The notes: a model not told the origin generated them from the letters alone. Counted from the stretch's first letter, positions 32,772-41,564 are shown. The stretch is DNA of 64,000 nucleotides from Candidatus Microbacterium phytovorans (GCA_029202445.1 CP119321.1:62001-126000), one strand, 5' to 3'. A program made the numbers and translations.

Positions 32772-34543
32772 TCGGCAGCCTCCTTGAGCGTTTGCCGCAG
32801 CGACCACATCACCGGTCCGTTCGCCGCCAGATCCGCCACGAGAATCTTGTTGTGCTGGTCGACCCCGATGGAGATGCCCGCGAAAGTGGCGGCCGGCGGG
32901 GAGATGACGGAGAGCGGGCCGATCCATCCCGCCTCGGGTAGGCCGGTGTCGATCTCGGTGAAGCCCGACTGTGCGGTCGGCGTGACGTCGTAGCCGAACC
33001 CGAGAGCCTCGTGATCGTCGAGATGCCGGTTGATGTCGGCCGGACCCTGGGCGGCGAAGTACCGCGTGCCATCCCGCGGCTCCCAGCCCGCTGTCATCCC
33101 GATCCCGGCCAGCGTGTACCGCGCCGCGAAGTGCGCGCCCCTCTGCTCCGCCTCGCCCGCCGGGGCAGATCCGAAGGAATGCTCGCTGCTGACGATCGGC
33201 TTACCGCCGGTGACCACGTCGAGTTCTGCGGTGAGATTCGCATACGCCCGGCCCAACGGGCGGGCGAACCAGTTGTGATGCGGCCCTCGCGACCACCAAT
33301 CGTCGAGTTGAGGGAAGTCGCCCTGCTTGACGACGAGACCCGAAACCGACACGTTGGTCGGCGGGTTCTCCACCTGCCAGCGCGTCAACGCCGTGATCCC
33401 CTCGCGCCGTGTCGAGCTGTAGAACGAGTCCATGGTCGTGTTGGTGCCCGGCATGAAGGTGAGCAGCACATCGGCCGTGTCGGGGTCGCCGAACACCTCG
33501 ATGATGTGCTCCTGGTCGGGGCGGTAGAGGTAGAGCTGCACCTCGCCACGGCCCACGCGGTCGAGGTAGTCGAGCTCCCGATCGTCGGCGAGGCGCGGCG
33601 CGTCCACCGGGGCCGGTGGCATGTGGGGCACCCGCCCCTGCGGGCGGTCCCACCGATGTGTCGCTTCGCGGCGCTGCCGGCGCCGGAAGGCGGCGTACGC
33701 GATCGCGAAGAAGCGGTTCGCGGCGATCCGCACCGCCGCCGGGAGTCCGCCGAGCGCGCCGATCACGACGGGAAGGTGCTCGATGAGGCGCGCCTGCTGA
33801 TCCGGGTCGCCCGCCAGGCCCGCCCACCAGGCGGCGACCTCCGTGGGCGGCAGTCCCAGGAGCTGATCGCAGAGGTCGGGGTGCGCGGCCGCCAGCGCGC
33901 GCAGGTCGGATGCCGAGAGCGTGCCGAGCAGTCGAAGGAGCCCCCGGGGGCTGCGGGCATCGCCGCCGTCGCGCAGCGCCGCGAACAGGGCGCCTCGCAC
34001 ATCGCGGGACTGGAGGGCGGCGGCGCAATCGGCATCCGCGCGCCGCCTCCGCACGACCAACGCGTCCCACCGCTCCTCGACTGCTTCGAGTTCGCGGTCG
34101 AGGGTGCGCAGTTCGGCGTGTAGCCGCTCGGTTCGCTCCGCGGCATCCGTGAACGCGACCTCCGGAGCATGCAGTTCTGCCGTGGCGCTCCGCCACCGCA
34201 GCACCGCGTCGTCGCGCTCGTCGATCAGCCGCGCGCGGTGGCGGGTGAGCGCATGCTGCTCGTCTTTGATCCCGTCGATGATGTCGGCGTAGGGCGCGAG
34301 CACGTCGCCGGTGGCTCGGAAGCTGTCGATCAGCACGTCCAACTCGGGGAGCGCCGTATCGATCTCACGGACGAACGCGTCATGTGCGGCGCCCGTCCAG
34401 GCCGCCCCCGAGGCCGTGGCGATGGCATCGACCACATCGGTCGAGGTGCGCGCCAGCCGTTCCGCACGCGCATGGCGGTCCTCGGCCCACGCCCGCAGCG
34501 CGCCCGGATCGCCCGCGCCGGGATCGAGGCGCGGGTCGGTCAC
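32768..34543 (-). CDS. WXG-type N-terminus fused to alpha/beta-hydrolase-like domain, putative secreted effector
   Basis: A 591-residue protein without a signal peptide. The helical N-terminus has a WXG motif (SGAAWTGAAHDAF, Trp49-Gly51) like type VII secretion substrates, followed by coiled-coil-rich helices to about 180. The C-terminal half (about 330-565) looks like a DUF1023-type alpha/beta hydrolase: LTFMPGTNTTMDSF, then SSEHSFGSAPAG, where Ser456 would be the nucleophile. The usual Gly before His-Ser is Glu here. A role as an exported lipase/esterase is plausible. It overlaps a small upstream gene (GTGA) and a lipoprotein gene downstream (ATGA). No secretion machinery is encoded in this window. 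Confidence 0.8.
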   Translation of the reverse strand: MTDPRLDPGAGDPGALRAWAEDRHARAERLARTSTDVVDAIATASGAAWTGAAHDAFVREIDTALPELDVLIDSFRATGDVLAPYADIIDGIKDEQHALTRHRARLIDERDDAVLRWRSATAELHAPEVAFTDAAERTERLHAELRTLDRELEAVEERWDALVVRRRRADADCAAALQSRDVRGALFAALRDGGDARSPRGLLRLLGTLSASDLRALAAAHPDLCDQLLGLPPTEVAAWWAGLAGDPDQQARLIEHLPVVIGALGGLPAAVRIAANRFFAIAYAAFRRRQRREATHRWDRPQGRVPHMPPAPVDAPRLADDRELDYLDRVGRGEVQLYLYRPDQEHIIEVFGDPDTADVLLTFMPGTNTTMDSFYSSTRREGITALTRWQVENPPTNVSVSGLVVKQGDFPQLDDWWSRGPHHNWFARPLGRAYANLTAELDVVTGGKPIVSSEHSFGSAPAGEAEQRGAHFAARYTLAGIGMTAGWEPRDGTRYFAAQGPADINRHLDDHEALGFGYDVTPTAQSGFTEIDTGLPEAGWIGPLSVISPPAATFAGISIGVDQHNKILVADLAANGPVMWSLRQTLKEAAE

Positions 34544-34815
34544 GAGGGCCTCGCCATCGCTCCGTCGAGAGCGCCGAACACGGCGACGGCGCGCCCCGGC
34601 ATCCGTCCGCTCGTCTCCAGCACATGGGCGATGTGGGCGGCCCGCTCGTGCTGCTCGCCGGTGACCTCCGTCAGCGGCGCGACGACCTCGGGCGACGCGA
34701 CGGCGCCGGGGTCGACGGGCGCGAGCCGGCCCGCCTCGAGGACCGTCCGCGCAGCCCCCAGCAGTCGTGCGGTCGCGCTCCGCAGCGCGGCGTCGTCGAT
34801 CGACACATCGTCCAC
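34540..34815 (-). CDS. Small helical protein preceding the WXG/hydrolase gene
   Basis: A 91-residue, mostly helical protein with size and layout like small ESX/EspC-type partner proteins, though no WXG is present. The GTG at 34815 is preceded by GGAGGTGGGGG, which favours it over an upstream ATG. It overlaps the hydrolase gene by four bases. Probably a co-secreted partner or chaperone of the WXG protein; this rests on position and size. Confidence 0.7.
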   Translation of the reverse strand: MDDVSIDDAALRSATARLLGAARTVLEAGRLAPVDPGAVASPEVVAPLTEVTGEQHERAAHIAHVLETSGRMPGRAVAVFGALDGAMARPS

Positions 34816-34850
34816 TCGCCCCCACCTCCGGGAGAGAGCGTAGAAGAACA

Positions 34851-34864
34851 ACTCATGAATGAGT
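34851..34864. promoter_or_regulatory. Palindrome ACTCATGAATGAGT upstream of the WXG operon
   Basis: Six-base perfect arms around GA, 36 bases upstream of the small-protein start and in the only AT-richer DNA of this gap. A candidate operator; binding factor unknown. Confidence 0.4.
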
Positions 34865-34915
34865 GTCGGACGAGGTCCTGATCAGCGAGATTGCCCGTCA
34901 AATTGCCGCTTCGTC

Positions 34916-34966
34916 GTGGCATTCGCGTCGCCGTGGCATTCGCATCGCCGTGGCATCCGCCTCCGC
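34916..34966. repeat. 17-bp tandem repeat (three units)
   Basis: Three units of GTGGCATTCGCRTCGCC with period 17, the last diverged, just after the ramB stop. Non-coding; it may be spacer DNA grown by slippage. Confidence 0.7.
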
Positions 34967-34973
34967 CTCGTGG

Positions 34974-36416
34974 TCAGCCCTGCGCGTGACGATCGAGGAA
35001 GGCGTACACCTCGCCGTCGTCGACACCGGGGAAGGCGCCGCGGGGGAGCGGCGAAAACATCTGCATGTGCACGCGGGCGCTCGGCCACGCCTTGCCCTGC
35101 CAGCGTTGCGTCAGGTCGGCGTCGGGCCGGCGGCAGCAGCTCTCGTCGGGGCAGGTCGACACCGCGCGCTTCTGCGTCTCGCGTCCGCGGAACCACCGCG
35201 CGTCGTCGAACGGCACGCCCACGGTGATCGAGAACTCGCCGTCGGAGGTGCTGCCCGTCTGGCTGGAGCACCAGAACGTGCCCGCCGGGGTGTCGGTGTA
35301 CTGGTACTGCTCCGTGGTGCGGTTCTGCTCGCCGAACGAGGATCTCGCCGCGAACTTGCGGCACACGATCTGCCCCTCCACCGAACCGGTGACATCCATC
35401 GGCAGCGGCAGCTCGTCGTTCTCGTACACGCGGCTGATGGCGCCCGAGCCGTCGACGCGGAGGAAGTGCAGACGGATGCCGAAGTGCTCCGTCAGCAGGT
35501 TCGTGAGCCGCATCCCCGCCGCTTCGTGGGTGACGCCGAATGCGTCGCGGAAGTCTTCGACGGCGAGGTTGCGATCCTTCTTGGCCTGCGCGAGGAAGGC
35601 GACCGACGCCGTCTCGGGCATGAGGCAGCACGCCGCGTAGTAGTTGATCTCGAGCCGCTGCTGCAGGAAGTCGGCGTAGTCGGTGGGAGGGGTGTGGCCG
35701 AGGAGGCGGTGGGCCATCGCCTGCAGCGCCATGGATCGCAGGCCGTGCCCGCCGGGGATCGAGGCCGGCGGCAGGTAGATGCGTCCGTTCTCGAGGTCGG
35801 TGACCGAGCGTGCCGAGTGGGGCAGGTCGTTCGCGTAGATCAGCTCGAAGCCCAGCTGCTCGGCCATGATGCTCACCGTCCGGTGCGTGAGCGCCCCCGA
35901 CACGTGGCCCGCCGACTTGAGCTGCTTCTCGGCCAGCTTCTCGATGTCGCCCAGGTAGTTGCCCCGCTCCCGCATCCGCAGGCGGAGTTCGGTGTTGGCG
36001 CGGCGCGCCTCCTCGGGCGTCGCGATGGCCTCGCGCTCGCGGCGGTGCAGTTCGCGGTGCAGGGCGAGCACCGACTCGATCGTCTCGTCGGTCATCGTCC
36101 GGGTGACGCGGAGGGGAGGGATGCCGAGGCGGCGGAAGACGGGACTGGTCTGCGCCCGCTCGAGTTCGAGTTCGAGGGCCGCGCGCCGGTTGGGGGGCTC
36201 GGTGGAGAGCAGATCGGTCACGTCGGTGCCGGTGGCCGAGGCGATGGCCTGCAAGAGCGACAGCTTGGGTTCGCGCTTGCCGTTCTCGATGAGGCTCAGC
36301 TGACTGCCGGCCACGCCGACGATCGCGCCGAGTTCGTCGAGCGTGTACCCGTGCGCGACGCGCTGGTGACGGATGCGGTGGCCGAGGGTCGACAGTTCGA
36401 GCGCGGTGGGCGGCAT
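34974..36416 (-). CDS. ramB: RamB-type regulator of acetate/propionate metabolism (XRE family)
   Basis: A 480-residue regulator. The N-terminal Xre helix-turn-helix (about 8-65: YTLDELGAIVGVAGSQLSLIENGKREPKLSLLQAIA) is followed by a middle region in the place of the IrrE/ImmA peptidase-like domain and a Cys-containing C-terminal domain (STCPDESCCRRP). Length and layout match RamB of Corynebacterium and the short-chain acyl-CoA-sensing regulators of mycobacteria. The peptidase motif HExxH is not intact (LQAMAHRLLGH), as expected for a non-catalytic sensor. It is divergent from pckG, a gluconeogenic target that fits its role. Confidence 0.85.
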   Translation of the reverse strand: MPPTALELSTLGHRIRHQRVAHGYTLDELGAIVGVAGSQLSLIENGKREPKLSLLQAIASATGTDVTDLLSTEPPNRRAALELELERAQTSPVFRRLGIPPLRVTRTMTDETIESVLALHRELHRREREAIATPEEARRANTELRLRMRERGNYLGDIEKLAEKQLKSAGHVSGALTHRTVSIMAEQLGFELIYANDLPHSARSVTDLENGRIYLPPASIPGGHGLRSMALQAMAHRLLGHTPPTDYADFLQQRLEINYYAACCLMPETASVAFLAQAKKDRNLAVEDFRDAFGVTHEAAGMRLTNLLTEHFGIRLHFLRVDGSGAISRVYENDELPLPMDVTGSVEGQIVCRKFAARSSFGEQNRTTEQYQYTDTPAGTFWCSSQTGSTSDGEFSITVGVPFDDARWFRGRETQKRAVSTCPDESCCRRPDADLTQRWQGKAWPSARVHMQMFSPLPRGAFPGVDDGEVYAFLDRHAQG

Positions 36417-36446
36417 TCCTTGAGCATATCGAAAGAATCGAATTTC

Positions 36447-36475
36447 TTGACGGCATCCTGGCCGGAAAGTATGCG
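36447..36475 (+). promoter_or_regulatory. Predicted sigma-70-type promoter of pckG
   Basis: TTGACG (36447-36452), a 17-base spacer and TATGCG (36470-36475). Downstream AAAGTATGCGCAA overlaps the -10 and loosely resembles RamB boxes (AAA-TTTGCAAA), so control by the divergent ramB product is possible. Confidence 0.6.
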
Positions 36476-36534
36476 CAAGTGCGAGCGAGAGTGGACGCAG
36501 GGAACGAACCCTCACGACATCGAAGGAGATCGAC

Positions 36535-38418
36535 ATGGCCCTCGCCGACATCTTCACCCGCCCGGTTGCCGCACCGCCCGCGGAGACGGCGCGCGCCTAC
36601 GGTCACGCTCCTCGCATCGCGGGGGAGGGCCTCGACGAACTGCGCGCGTGGGTCGACGAGATCGCGGCGCTCACGCAGCCCGACCGCATCCACTGGGTCG
36701 ACGGTTCGCGCGCCGAGAACGACGCGCTGCTGCGCCAGCAGGTAGCGGAGGGGAAGCTCATCAAGCTGAACCCCGAGTGGCGTCCCGGCTCCTACCTCGC
36801 CCGCTCGCACCCGAGCGACGTCGCCCGCACCGAGGGCCGCACCTTCATCGCCTCCGAGCGCGAGGAGGACGCCGGCCCCACGAACAACTGGGTCGCCCCC
36901 GACGAGATCCGCGCCACGATCACGCCCCTGTTCGCGGGCTCCATGCGCGGTCGCACGATGTACGTCGTGCCCTTCTCGATGGGCGCGGTCGGCGGGCCGC
37001 TCTCCCACATCGGCGTGCAGGTCACCGACTCGGCCTACGCCGTCACCTCCATCGGCATCATGACGCGCGTCGGCACGGCGGTGCTCGAGCAGATCGCGGC
37101 GGGCAAGCCGTGGGTCAAGACCGTGCACTCGGTGGGCGCCCCGCTCGCTCCGGGGGAGCAGGATGCCGCGTGGCCCTGCAACGACGAGAAGTACATCGTC
37201 CACTTCCCCGAGACGCTCGAGGTGTGGTCGTTCGGATCGGGGTACGGCGGCAACGCGATCCTGGCCAAGAAGTGCTTCGCGCTGCGCATCGCCTCGGTGA
37301 TCGGGCGCGACGAGGGCTGGCTCGCCGAGCACATGCTCCTCATCCGCGTCATCAGCCCGGAGGGTCGCGCCTACCACCTGGCGGCGGCCTTCCCGTCGGC
37401 GTGCGGCAAGACGAACCTCGCGATGCTGCGGCCGACCATCCCCGGCTGGCGCGTCGAGACGCTCGGTGACGACATCGCGTGGCTGCGTCCCGGTGAGGAC
37501 GGACGGCTCTGGGCGATCAACCCGGAGGCGGGCTTCTTCGGCGTCGCGCCCGGAACCGGCGCATCGACGAACGTGACCGCCGTCGAGACGCTGTGGGGCA
37601 ACACGATCTTCACGAACGTCGCGCTCCGCCCCGACGGCGACGTGTGGTGGGAGGGCCTCACCGACGAGGTGCCCGCCGAGCTCACCGACTGGGAGGGCAA
37701 GCCGTGGACCCCGGCATCCGGTCGTCCGGCCGCCCACCCCAACTCCCGCTTCACCGTGAGCGCGGGCCAGTGCCCGCAGATCGCGTCGGACTGGGATGCC
37801 GCGGAGGGCGTGCCCATCGACGCCATCCTCTTCGGCGGCCGCCGCGCGACGAACGTGCCGCTCGTGCTGGAGGCGACCGACTGGACGCACGGCGTCTTCC
37901 TCGGCGCGAACGTCTCGTCGGAGCGCACTGCTGCCGCCGAGGGCACCGTCGGCGAGCTGCGCCGCGATCCCTTCGCGATGCTGCCGTTCTGCGGCTACAA
38001 CATGGCGGACTACTTCGGCCACTGGCTGCAGGTCGGTCAGGCGCTGCGGTTCGACCGTGCTCCGCGGATCTTCCAGGTGAACTGGTTCCGCAAGGGCGCC
38101 GACGGCCGGTTCCTCTGGCCCGGGTTCGGTGACAACTCCCGCGTCATCGAGTGGATCGTGCGTCGCATCGACGGTTCGGTGGGTGCCCAGGAGAGCCCCA
38201 TCGGCCGCCTGCCGATCATCGAGGACCTCGATGTCGACGGGATCGACGTGACCGACGCCGACCTCGACGAGCTCTTCGACGTCGACCCGGCGCTGTGGCT
38301 CCAGGAGGCCGACCTCACGGAGGAGTTCTTCTCGACCTTCGGCGGCAAGGTGCCCGCCGCGCTCTACGCCGAGCTGTCCGCCCTCCGCTACCGCCTCAAG
38401 CTCGCTCGGCAGGGCTGA
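36535..38418 (+). CDS. pckG: Phosphoenolpyruvate carboxykinase (GTP)
   Basis: A 627-residue cytoplasmic enzyme that converts oxaloacetate + GTP to PEP, the first step of gluconeogenesis. The kinase P-loop with the reactive Cys is [14 protein letters not shown], followed by the metal-binding [24 protein letters not shown] and the Arg in FVVPFSMG-type N-terminal blocks fit the GTP class. AAGGAG lies about eight bases before the ATG. Its 3' end overlaps the convergent Asp23-cluster gene by 23 bases. Confidence 0.98.
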   Translation: MALADIFTRPVAAPPAETARAYGHAPRIAGEGLDELRAWVDEIAALTQPDRIHWVDGSRAENDALLRQQVAEGKLIKLNPEWRPGSYLARSHPSDVARTEGRTFIASEREEDAGPTNNWVAPDEIRATITPLFAGSMRGRTMYVVPFSMGAVGGPLSHIGVQVTDSAYAVTSIGIMTRVGTAVLEQIAAGKPWVKTVHSVGAPLAPGEQDAAWPCNDEKYIVHFPETLEVWSFGSGYGGNAILAKKCFALRIASVIGRDEGWLAEHMLLIRVISPEGRAYHLAAAFPSACGKTNLAMLRPTIPGWRVETLGDDIAWLRPGEDGRLWAINPEAGFFGVAPGTGASTNVTAVETLWGNTIFTNVALRPDGDVWWEGLTDEVPAELTDWEGKPWTPASGRPAAHPNSRFTVSAGQCPQIASDWDAAEGVPIDAILFGGRRATNVPLVLEATDWTHGVFLGANVSSERTAAAEGTVGELRRDPFAMLPFCGYNMADYFGHWLQVGQALRFDRAPRIFQVNWFRKGADGRFLWPGFGDNSRVIEWIVRRIDGSVGAQESPIGRLPIIEDLDVDGIDVTDADLDELFDVDPALWLQEADLTEEFFSTFGGKVPAALYAELSALRYRLKLARQG

Positions 38419-38710
38419 TCCGGCTCACCCTCACCGTCACGCGGGCGGCGGGGTCGCCGAGCACGTCGCGCACCCGCGCCGCGACGACGTGGGCGACCGC
38501 GTCGGCCCGGTCGTGCGCCACGCCGATGCTGACGGTCGCCTCGTACCCTTCGTCGCCGGCGGACAAGGTCGAGAACGTCTCGGCCCGATCGACGGCGACA
38601 CGCCAGAGACGGGCGGGCAGCGGGGCGGCGAAGTACAGCTCGGATACGCCCGGGACGTCGCGGACGGCCGCGTCGATGCGCGCGGCGAGCTCGGCGGTGT
38701 CGGCGCTCAT
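38396..38710 (-). CDS. Asp23/Gls24-related small protein
   Basis: A 104-residue protein with the size and alternating pattern of a short Asp23/Gls24 domain ([17 protein letters not shown]..., then [27 protein letters not shown]). Function unknown; probably an envelope-stress component like its neighbours. The ATG overlaps the stop of the next gene upstream (ATGA). The last 23 bases overlap the end of pckG on the other strand. Confidence 0.75.
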   Translation of the reverse strand: MSADTAELAARIDAAVRDVPGVSELYFAAPLPARLWRVAVDRAETFSTLSAGDEGYEATVSIGVAHDRADAVAHVVAARVRDVLGDPAARVTVRVSRISPAERA

Positions 38711-39261
38711 CGCTCGCCCTCCCGGGTGCGCAGGGAGTCGATCGTGACGTCGATCGTGCCCGCCTGCCAGGACGCGCTCGATGCGATCGCGGAGCGCACG
38801 GCATCCCGTACCCGACCGGCGACCTCGGGAAGCGGGGTGCCGTGCAGCGCGCTGATCGTGAGCGCGACGTCCACGACCGCATCGTTCACATCGACGTCGA
38901 CACGTTCCACGAGGATGCCGTCGACGCCGTCACCGGCATCCCGGATCAATCCGCGCAGGGCGCCCTCCGTCACGACGACCGTGATGTCGCCGTCGGAGGC
39001 GAGCGGCAGATCGCGACCGGCGCGCGACTCGCGAGCCACCTCGCCGATGATCTGCTCGAACCAGGACTCCTCGAGCTCGATCTCCGCGTCGGCCTCCACC
39101 AAGGTGCGCGAGAGCGCTCCGAGCCGGTCCATCGAGTCCAGAACGGCCCGGCACTGCGCGTCTCCGTCGATCGCGGGGATCGCGGGCTGCCTGCCGCGGT
39201 CGTGATACGCCCCGAGTTCTTCGAGCGTGTAGCCCGACTCGCCGATACTGTCGGTCGCCAT
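38707..39261 (-). CDS. Asp23/Gls24 family protein with N-terminal extension
   Basis: A 184-residue protein. Residues about 75-170 resemble the Asp23/Gls24 fold (ITVVVTEGALRGLIRDAGDGVDGILVERVDVDV, then ALTISALHGTPLPEVAGRVRDAVRSAI). The first 75 residues are acidic and helical. The ATG at 39261 has a perfect GGAGGTGA ribosome site five bases before it, formed across the sigma-gene stop; a GTG at 39270 is an alternative. It is second gene of the leftward arm of the stress cluster. Confidence 0.78.
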   Translation of the reverse strand: MATDSIGESGYTLEELGAYHDRGRQPAIPAIDGDAQCRAVLDSMDRLGALSRTLVEADAEIELEESWFEQIIGEVARESRAGRDLPLASDGDITVVVTEGALRGLIRDAGDGVDGILVERVDVDVNDAVVDVALTISALHGTPLPEVAGRVRDAVRSAIASSASWQAGTIDVTIDSLRTREGER

Positions 39262-39266
39262 CTCCG

Positions 39267-39812
39267 TCACCTCCACTCCTGCATTCGTTCCCACACGGTG
39301 GCACGCGCCCGTGAGAGCCGTCCGCGCACCGCGGTCGCCGAGATCCCCAGCTCGCGGGCGATCTCGTCGTAGCTGTACCCGCTGACCTCCCGGAGGAGCC
39401 AGGCGGTCCGCTGCTCCGGCGGCAGCTCGTCGAGGACCTTCCGCAGCGTGTCGAGCTGCGAGGTCGTGAGCGCCGCCTCGTCGGGGCTCGGCCCGACCGC
39501 GACGGGGTCGGCATCCTCGATCGGCACGGCCGGGCGACGCGCGCGCATGCGGTCGGTCGCCTTGCGCGCCACGATCGTCGAGAACCACGCGCGCACCCGA
39601 TCCGGGTCGGTGAGCTCGGGAAGTCGGCGCCAGGCCACGATCAGCGCTTCCTGCACGCAGTCGTCGGCGTCGGCGCGGGAGCCGAGCAGCCGCGTCGCGA
39701 ATGCCACGAGGTAGGGGCCGTGACGACGCACCAGCACGGCGAACGCCCGCTCGTCGCCGTCGGCGGCGCGCTGGGCGAGGATGCCGTCCTCCACCGAAAG
39801 CAGACGCTCCAC
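39267..39812 (-). CDS. ECF-type RNA polymerase sigma factor of the Asp23 cluster
   Basis: A sigma factor of about 181 residues with region 2 (LLGSRADADDCVQEALIVAWRRL) and region 4 (YSYDEIARELGISATAVRGRLSRARATVW). No zinc-finger anti-sigma gene follows; instead two Asp23-like proteins do, so these may regulate it or be its targets. The GTG at 39812 has GAGGGGGA before it; an in-frame GTG at 39824 is possible. It probably drives the divergent envelope-stress genes. This is inference. Confidence 0.9.
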   Translation of the reverse strand: MERLLSVEDGILAQRAADGDERAFAVLVRRHGPYLVAFATRLLGSRADADDCVQEALIVAWRRLPELTDPDRVRAWFSTIVARKATDRMRARRPAVPIEDADPVAVGPSPDEAALTTSQLDTLRKVLDELPPEQRTAWLLREVSGYSYDEIARELGISATAVRGRLSRARATVWERMQEWR

Positions 39813-40064
39813 GTTCCCCCTCGTGACGCGGCACCGGAGCCGCTGACCTCGACCCTGCCACACGGCGCCGTCCCGGAGCGAGTATGCGTCGCCCCCTTGC
39901 GCGCGGCCGCCCAGCGAACTAGTGCGATGGGCACGAAGGGGCGGAGGCGCTCAGGGGATGGAGGCGCTCAGCGAACTGCCAGGAAGTCGACCGTGACGTT
40001 CGGGCTGCCCGATACGTCTAACCCATGAACGCCCCAGACCGGGGCCGACAGAAAGGCAAGAACC
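39813..40064. promoter_or_regulatory. Divergent promoter region of the Asp23 cluster
   Basis: About 250 non-coding bases between the sigma gene and the rightward Asp23 gene. It holds a duplicated GGAGGCGCTCAG and a duplicated CAGCGAACT. Toward the right arm, GGAAGT and CGATACGTCTAA are spaced like an ECF promoter. On the - strand a CATACT -10-like word lies about 70 bases before the sigma start. No gene is seen. Confidence 0.5.
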
Positions 40065-40511
40065 ATGGCTACCACCAACTCCACCCCCCGTGGCGCCGTC
40101 TCCACCGACTCGACGCCCACCGCCGGTACCGTCGTCACCTCCGGTGGCGGCAAGACCGTCATCGTCGACCCGGTCATCGCGAAGATCGCCGGCATCGCGG
40201 CATCCTCCGTGCCCGGCGTGCACGCTCTCGGCGGTGGCGCCGCGCGTGTGATCGGCAGCCTGCGCGAGGCCGTCGGCGCGAAGGACCTCGGTCAGGGCGT
40301 GAGCGTGGAGGTCGGCGAGACCCAGGTCGCTGCCGACATCACGATCGTCGCCGAGTACCCCGAGCAGCTGCAGCGCGTCGCCTCCGACGTGCGCGCCGCC
40401 GTCGCGGACGCCATCACGCAGCTCGCCGGCATGGAGGTCGCCGAGATCAACGTCACCGTCGTCGACGTGCACATCCCCGGTGACGACCAGCCCGAGGAGC
40501 GGGTCCAGTGA
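40065..40511 (+). CDS. Asp23/Gls24 family envelope stress protein
   Basis: A 148-residue Asp23/Gls24 protein: a low-complexity Thr/Ser N-terminus, then VIVDPVIAKIAGIAASSVPGVHALGGG and VAADITIVAEYPEQLQRVASDVRAAVADAI, the family core. Asp23 in staphylococci attaches to the membrane through the anchor AmaP; an AmaP-like gene lies in this operon. AAAGGCA precedes the ATG. First gene of the rightward arm, overlapping the next gene by four bases. Confidence 0.9.
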   Translation: MATTNSTPRGAVSTDSTPTAGTVVTSGGGKTVIVDPVIAKIAGIAASSVPGVHALGGGAARVIGSLREAVGAKDLGQGVSVEVGETQVAADITIVAEYPEQLQRVASDVRAAVADAITQLAGMEVAEINVTVVDVHIPGDDQPEERVQ

Positions 40512-40696
40512 CGACCGCGGTCTGGGGAGCGGTGGCGGGCGCCGTCCTGGCGTTCGCCGCCCTCGCCTTCGGGTTCTGGGGCATGGTCCTCGTCGCCGCC
40601 CTCGCCGCCGTCGGCGCCCTCGTCGGCGCCGTCCTCTCGGGCTCGGTCGACCTCCGCGCCGCCGTGGACGCGGCGCGCGGCCGGCGAGTGGGCTGA
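40508..40696 (+). CDS. Small two-helix membrane protein (DUF2273-like)
   Basis: Sixty-two residues with two hydrophobic segments and a short basic tail. Small DUF2273-like proteins commonly accompany Asp23 operons. The GTG start overlaps the Asp23 gene (GTGA). Role unknown, perhaps membrane recruitment. Confidence 0.75.
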   Translation: MTTAVWGAVAGAVLAFAALAFGFWGMVLVAALAAVGALVGAVLSGSVDLRAAVDAARGRRVG

Positions 40697-40698
40697 TC

Positions 40699-41010
40699 GT
40701 GGCGAGCCCGATCATCGGCGGCCGGGTCGTCATCGCGGCCCGGGCGTACGAGCGGATCGCGGCGGCAGCGGCGGCCGATGCCCTCGGCGTCGGCCGGGGC
40801 GACGCCTCCGCGAAAGTGCGTGACGACCGGGGTCGGCTCCACGCGGAGATCTCCTCGGCGATCAGCCGCGGAGACGAGCCCATCCTCGCCCGTGCCGAGC
40901 GGGCACGCCGCGAGACGGCGCAGCGCCTCCACGACCTCACGGGAGCCACCGTGGCCGACGTGACCCTCGGCATCCACCGTTCGATCGACACCGGAAGGAG
41001 AACGACATGA
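40699..41010 (+). CDS. Small Asp23-cluster protein
   Basis: A 103-residue mostly helical, charged protein with a GGRVVIAARAYERIAAAAAADALGV start that resembles a shortened Asp23/Gls24 core. It begins with GTG two bases after the previous stop and overlaps the next gene (ATGA). Function unknown; its fixed place in the operon implies a role in the same envelope complex. Confidence 0.72.
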   Translation: MASPIIGGRVVIAARAYERIAAAAAADALGVGRGDASAKVRDDRGRLHAEISSAISRGDEPILARAERARRETAQRLHDLTGATVADVTLGIHRSIDTGRRTT

Positions 41011-41564
41011 CCATCACCGCAACGCGTTCGGCACGTCGCCTGCTGCGGCGCTCGCGCAGCGTGTGGGCAGCCGTGGCCGTCGTCGTGGCCTCCGCCGCGG
41101 CCGCGTGGATCGCGGTCGAAGCGGTGCGCTTCGCGCTGGGTCTGCCGGCCTTCGTCGCCAGCCCGCTCACGATGCTCGAGGTGCTGGCATCCGGGTCGAC
41201 CGCGGGCCTTCTCGCGGGAGCCGCCGGTGCGGTCTTCGGCCTCGTGTGCCTGTGGGGTGCGCTGTCGCCCGGACGCACCGGACGCCGGATCGTCTGGGAC
41301 GACCGCGCGCCGATCGTCGTCGACGACGGTGTGCTTGCGGGAGCCCTGTCGCGCGACGCGGCCGGCACGGCCGCTGTCTCGCCGTCGCAGGTGGGCACCC
41401 GCGTCTCCCGCCGCCAGGCCGCCATCGAGGTCGTGCCGTCGTCGGGATTCCCCGTCGACGCCGCCGCCGTCGAGCGCCGGGCAGCGGATGCCGTGGCGGC
41501 TCTCGGGCCTGTGCCCGTCCCGCGCGTGCGGGTGCGGGTGGCTGAAGGCGGGGTGCTGTCATGA
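41007..41564 (+). CDS. DUF6286-like membrane protein of the Asp23 cluster
   Basis: A 185-residue protein with a basic N-terminus (TRSARRLLRRSRS), two membrane helices and a C-terminal alpha/beta domain of about 85 residues. This layout, a membrane anchor followed by a small soluble domain, matches actinobacterial proteins found beside Asp23 genes. Overlaps both neighbours by four bases, so translation of the arm is chained. Confidence 0.75.
   Translation: MTITATRSARRLLRRSRSVWAAVAVVVASAAAAWIAVEAVRFALGLPAFVASPLTMLEVLASGSTAGLLAGAAGAVFGLVCLWGALSPGRTGRRIVWDDRAPIVVDDGVLAGALSRDAAGTAAVSPSQVGTRVSRRQAAIEVVPSSGFPVDAAAVERRAADAVAALGPVPVPRVRVRVAEGGVLS

Noticed and set aside
31867-34815. A complete type VII secretion locus
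   Set aside because: No EccC-type ATPase, EccB/D/E or mycosin gene is present in the window; only possible substrates are seen.
34974-36416. Active IrrE/ImmA-type peptidase in the RamB-like protein
   Set aside because: The HExxH zinc motif is not intact at the expected place, so a proteolytic role is not supported.
34882-38022. A 1046-codon open frame on the - strand across ramB and pckG
   Set aside because: It runs antisense to pckG, whose protein is fully conserved, and through ramB in another frame. Its product is low-complexity Arg/His/Pro-rich, as expected of a GC-rich shadow frame.
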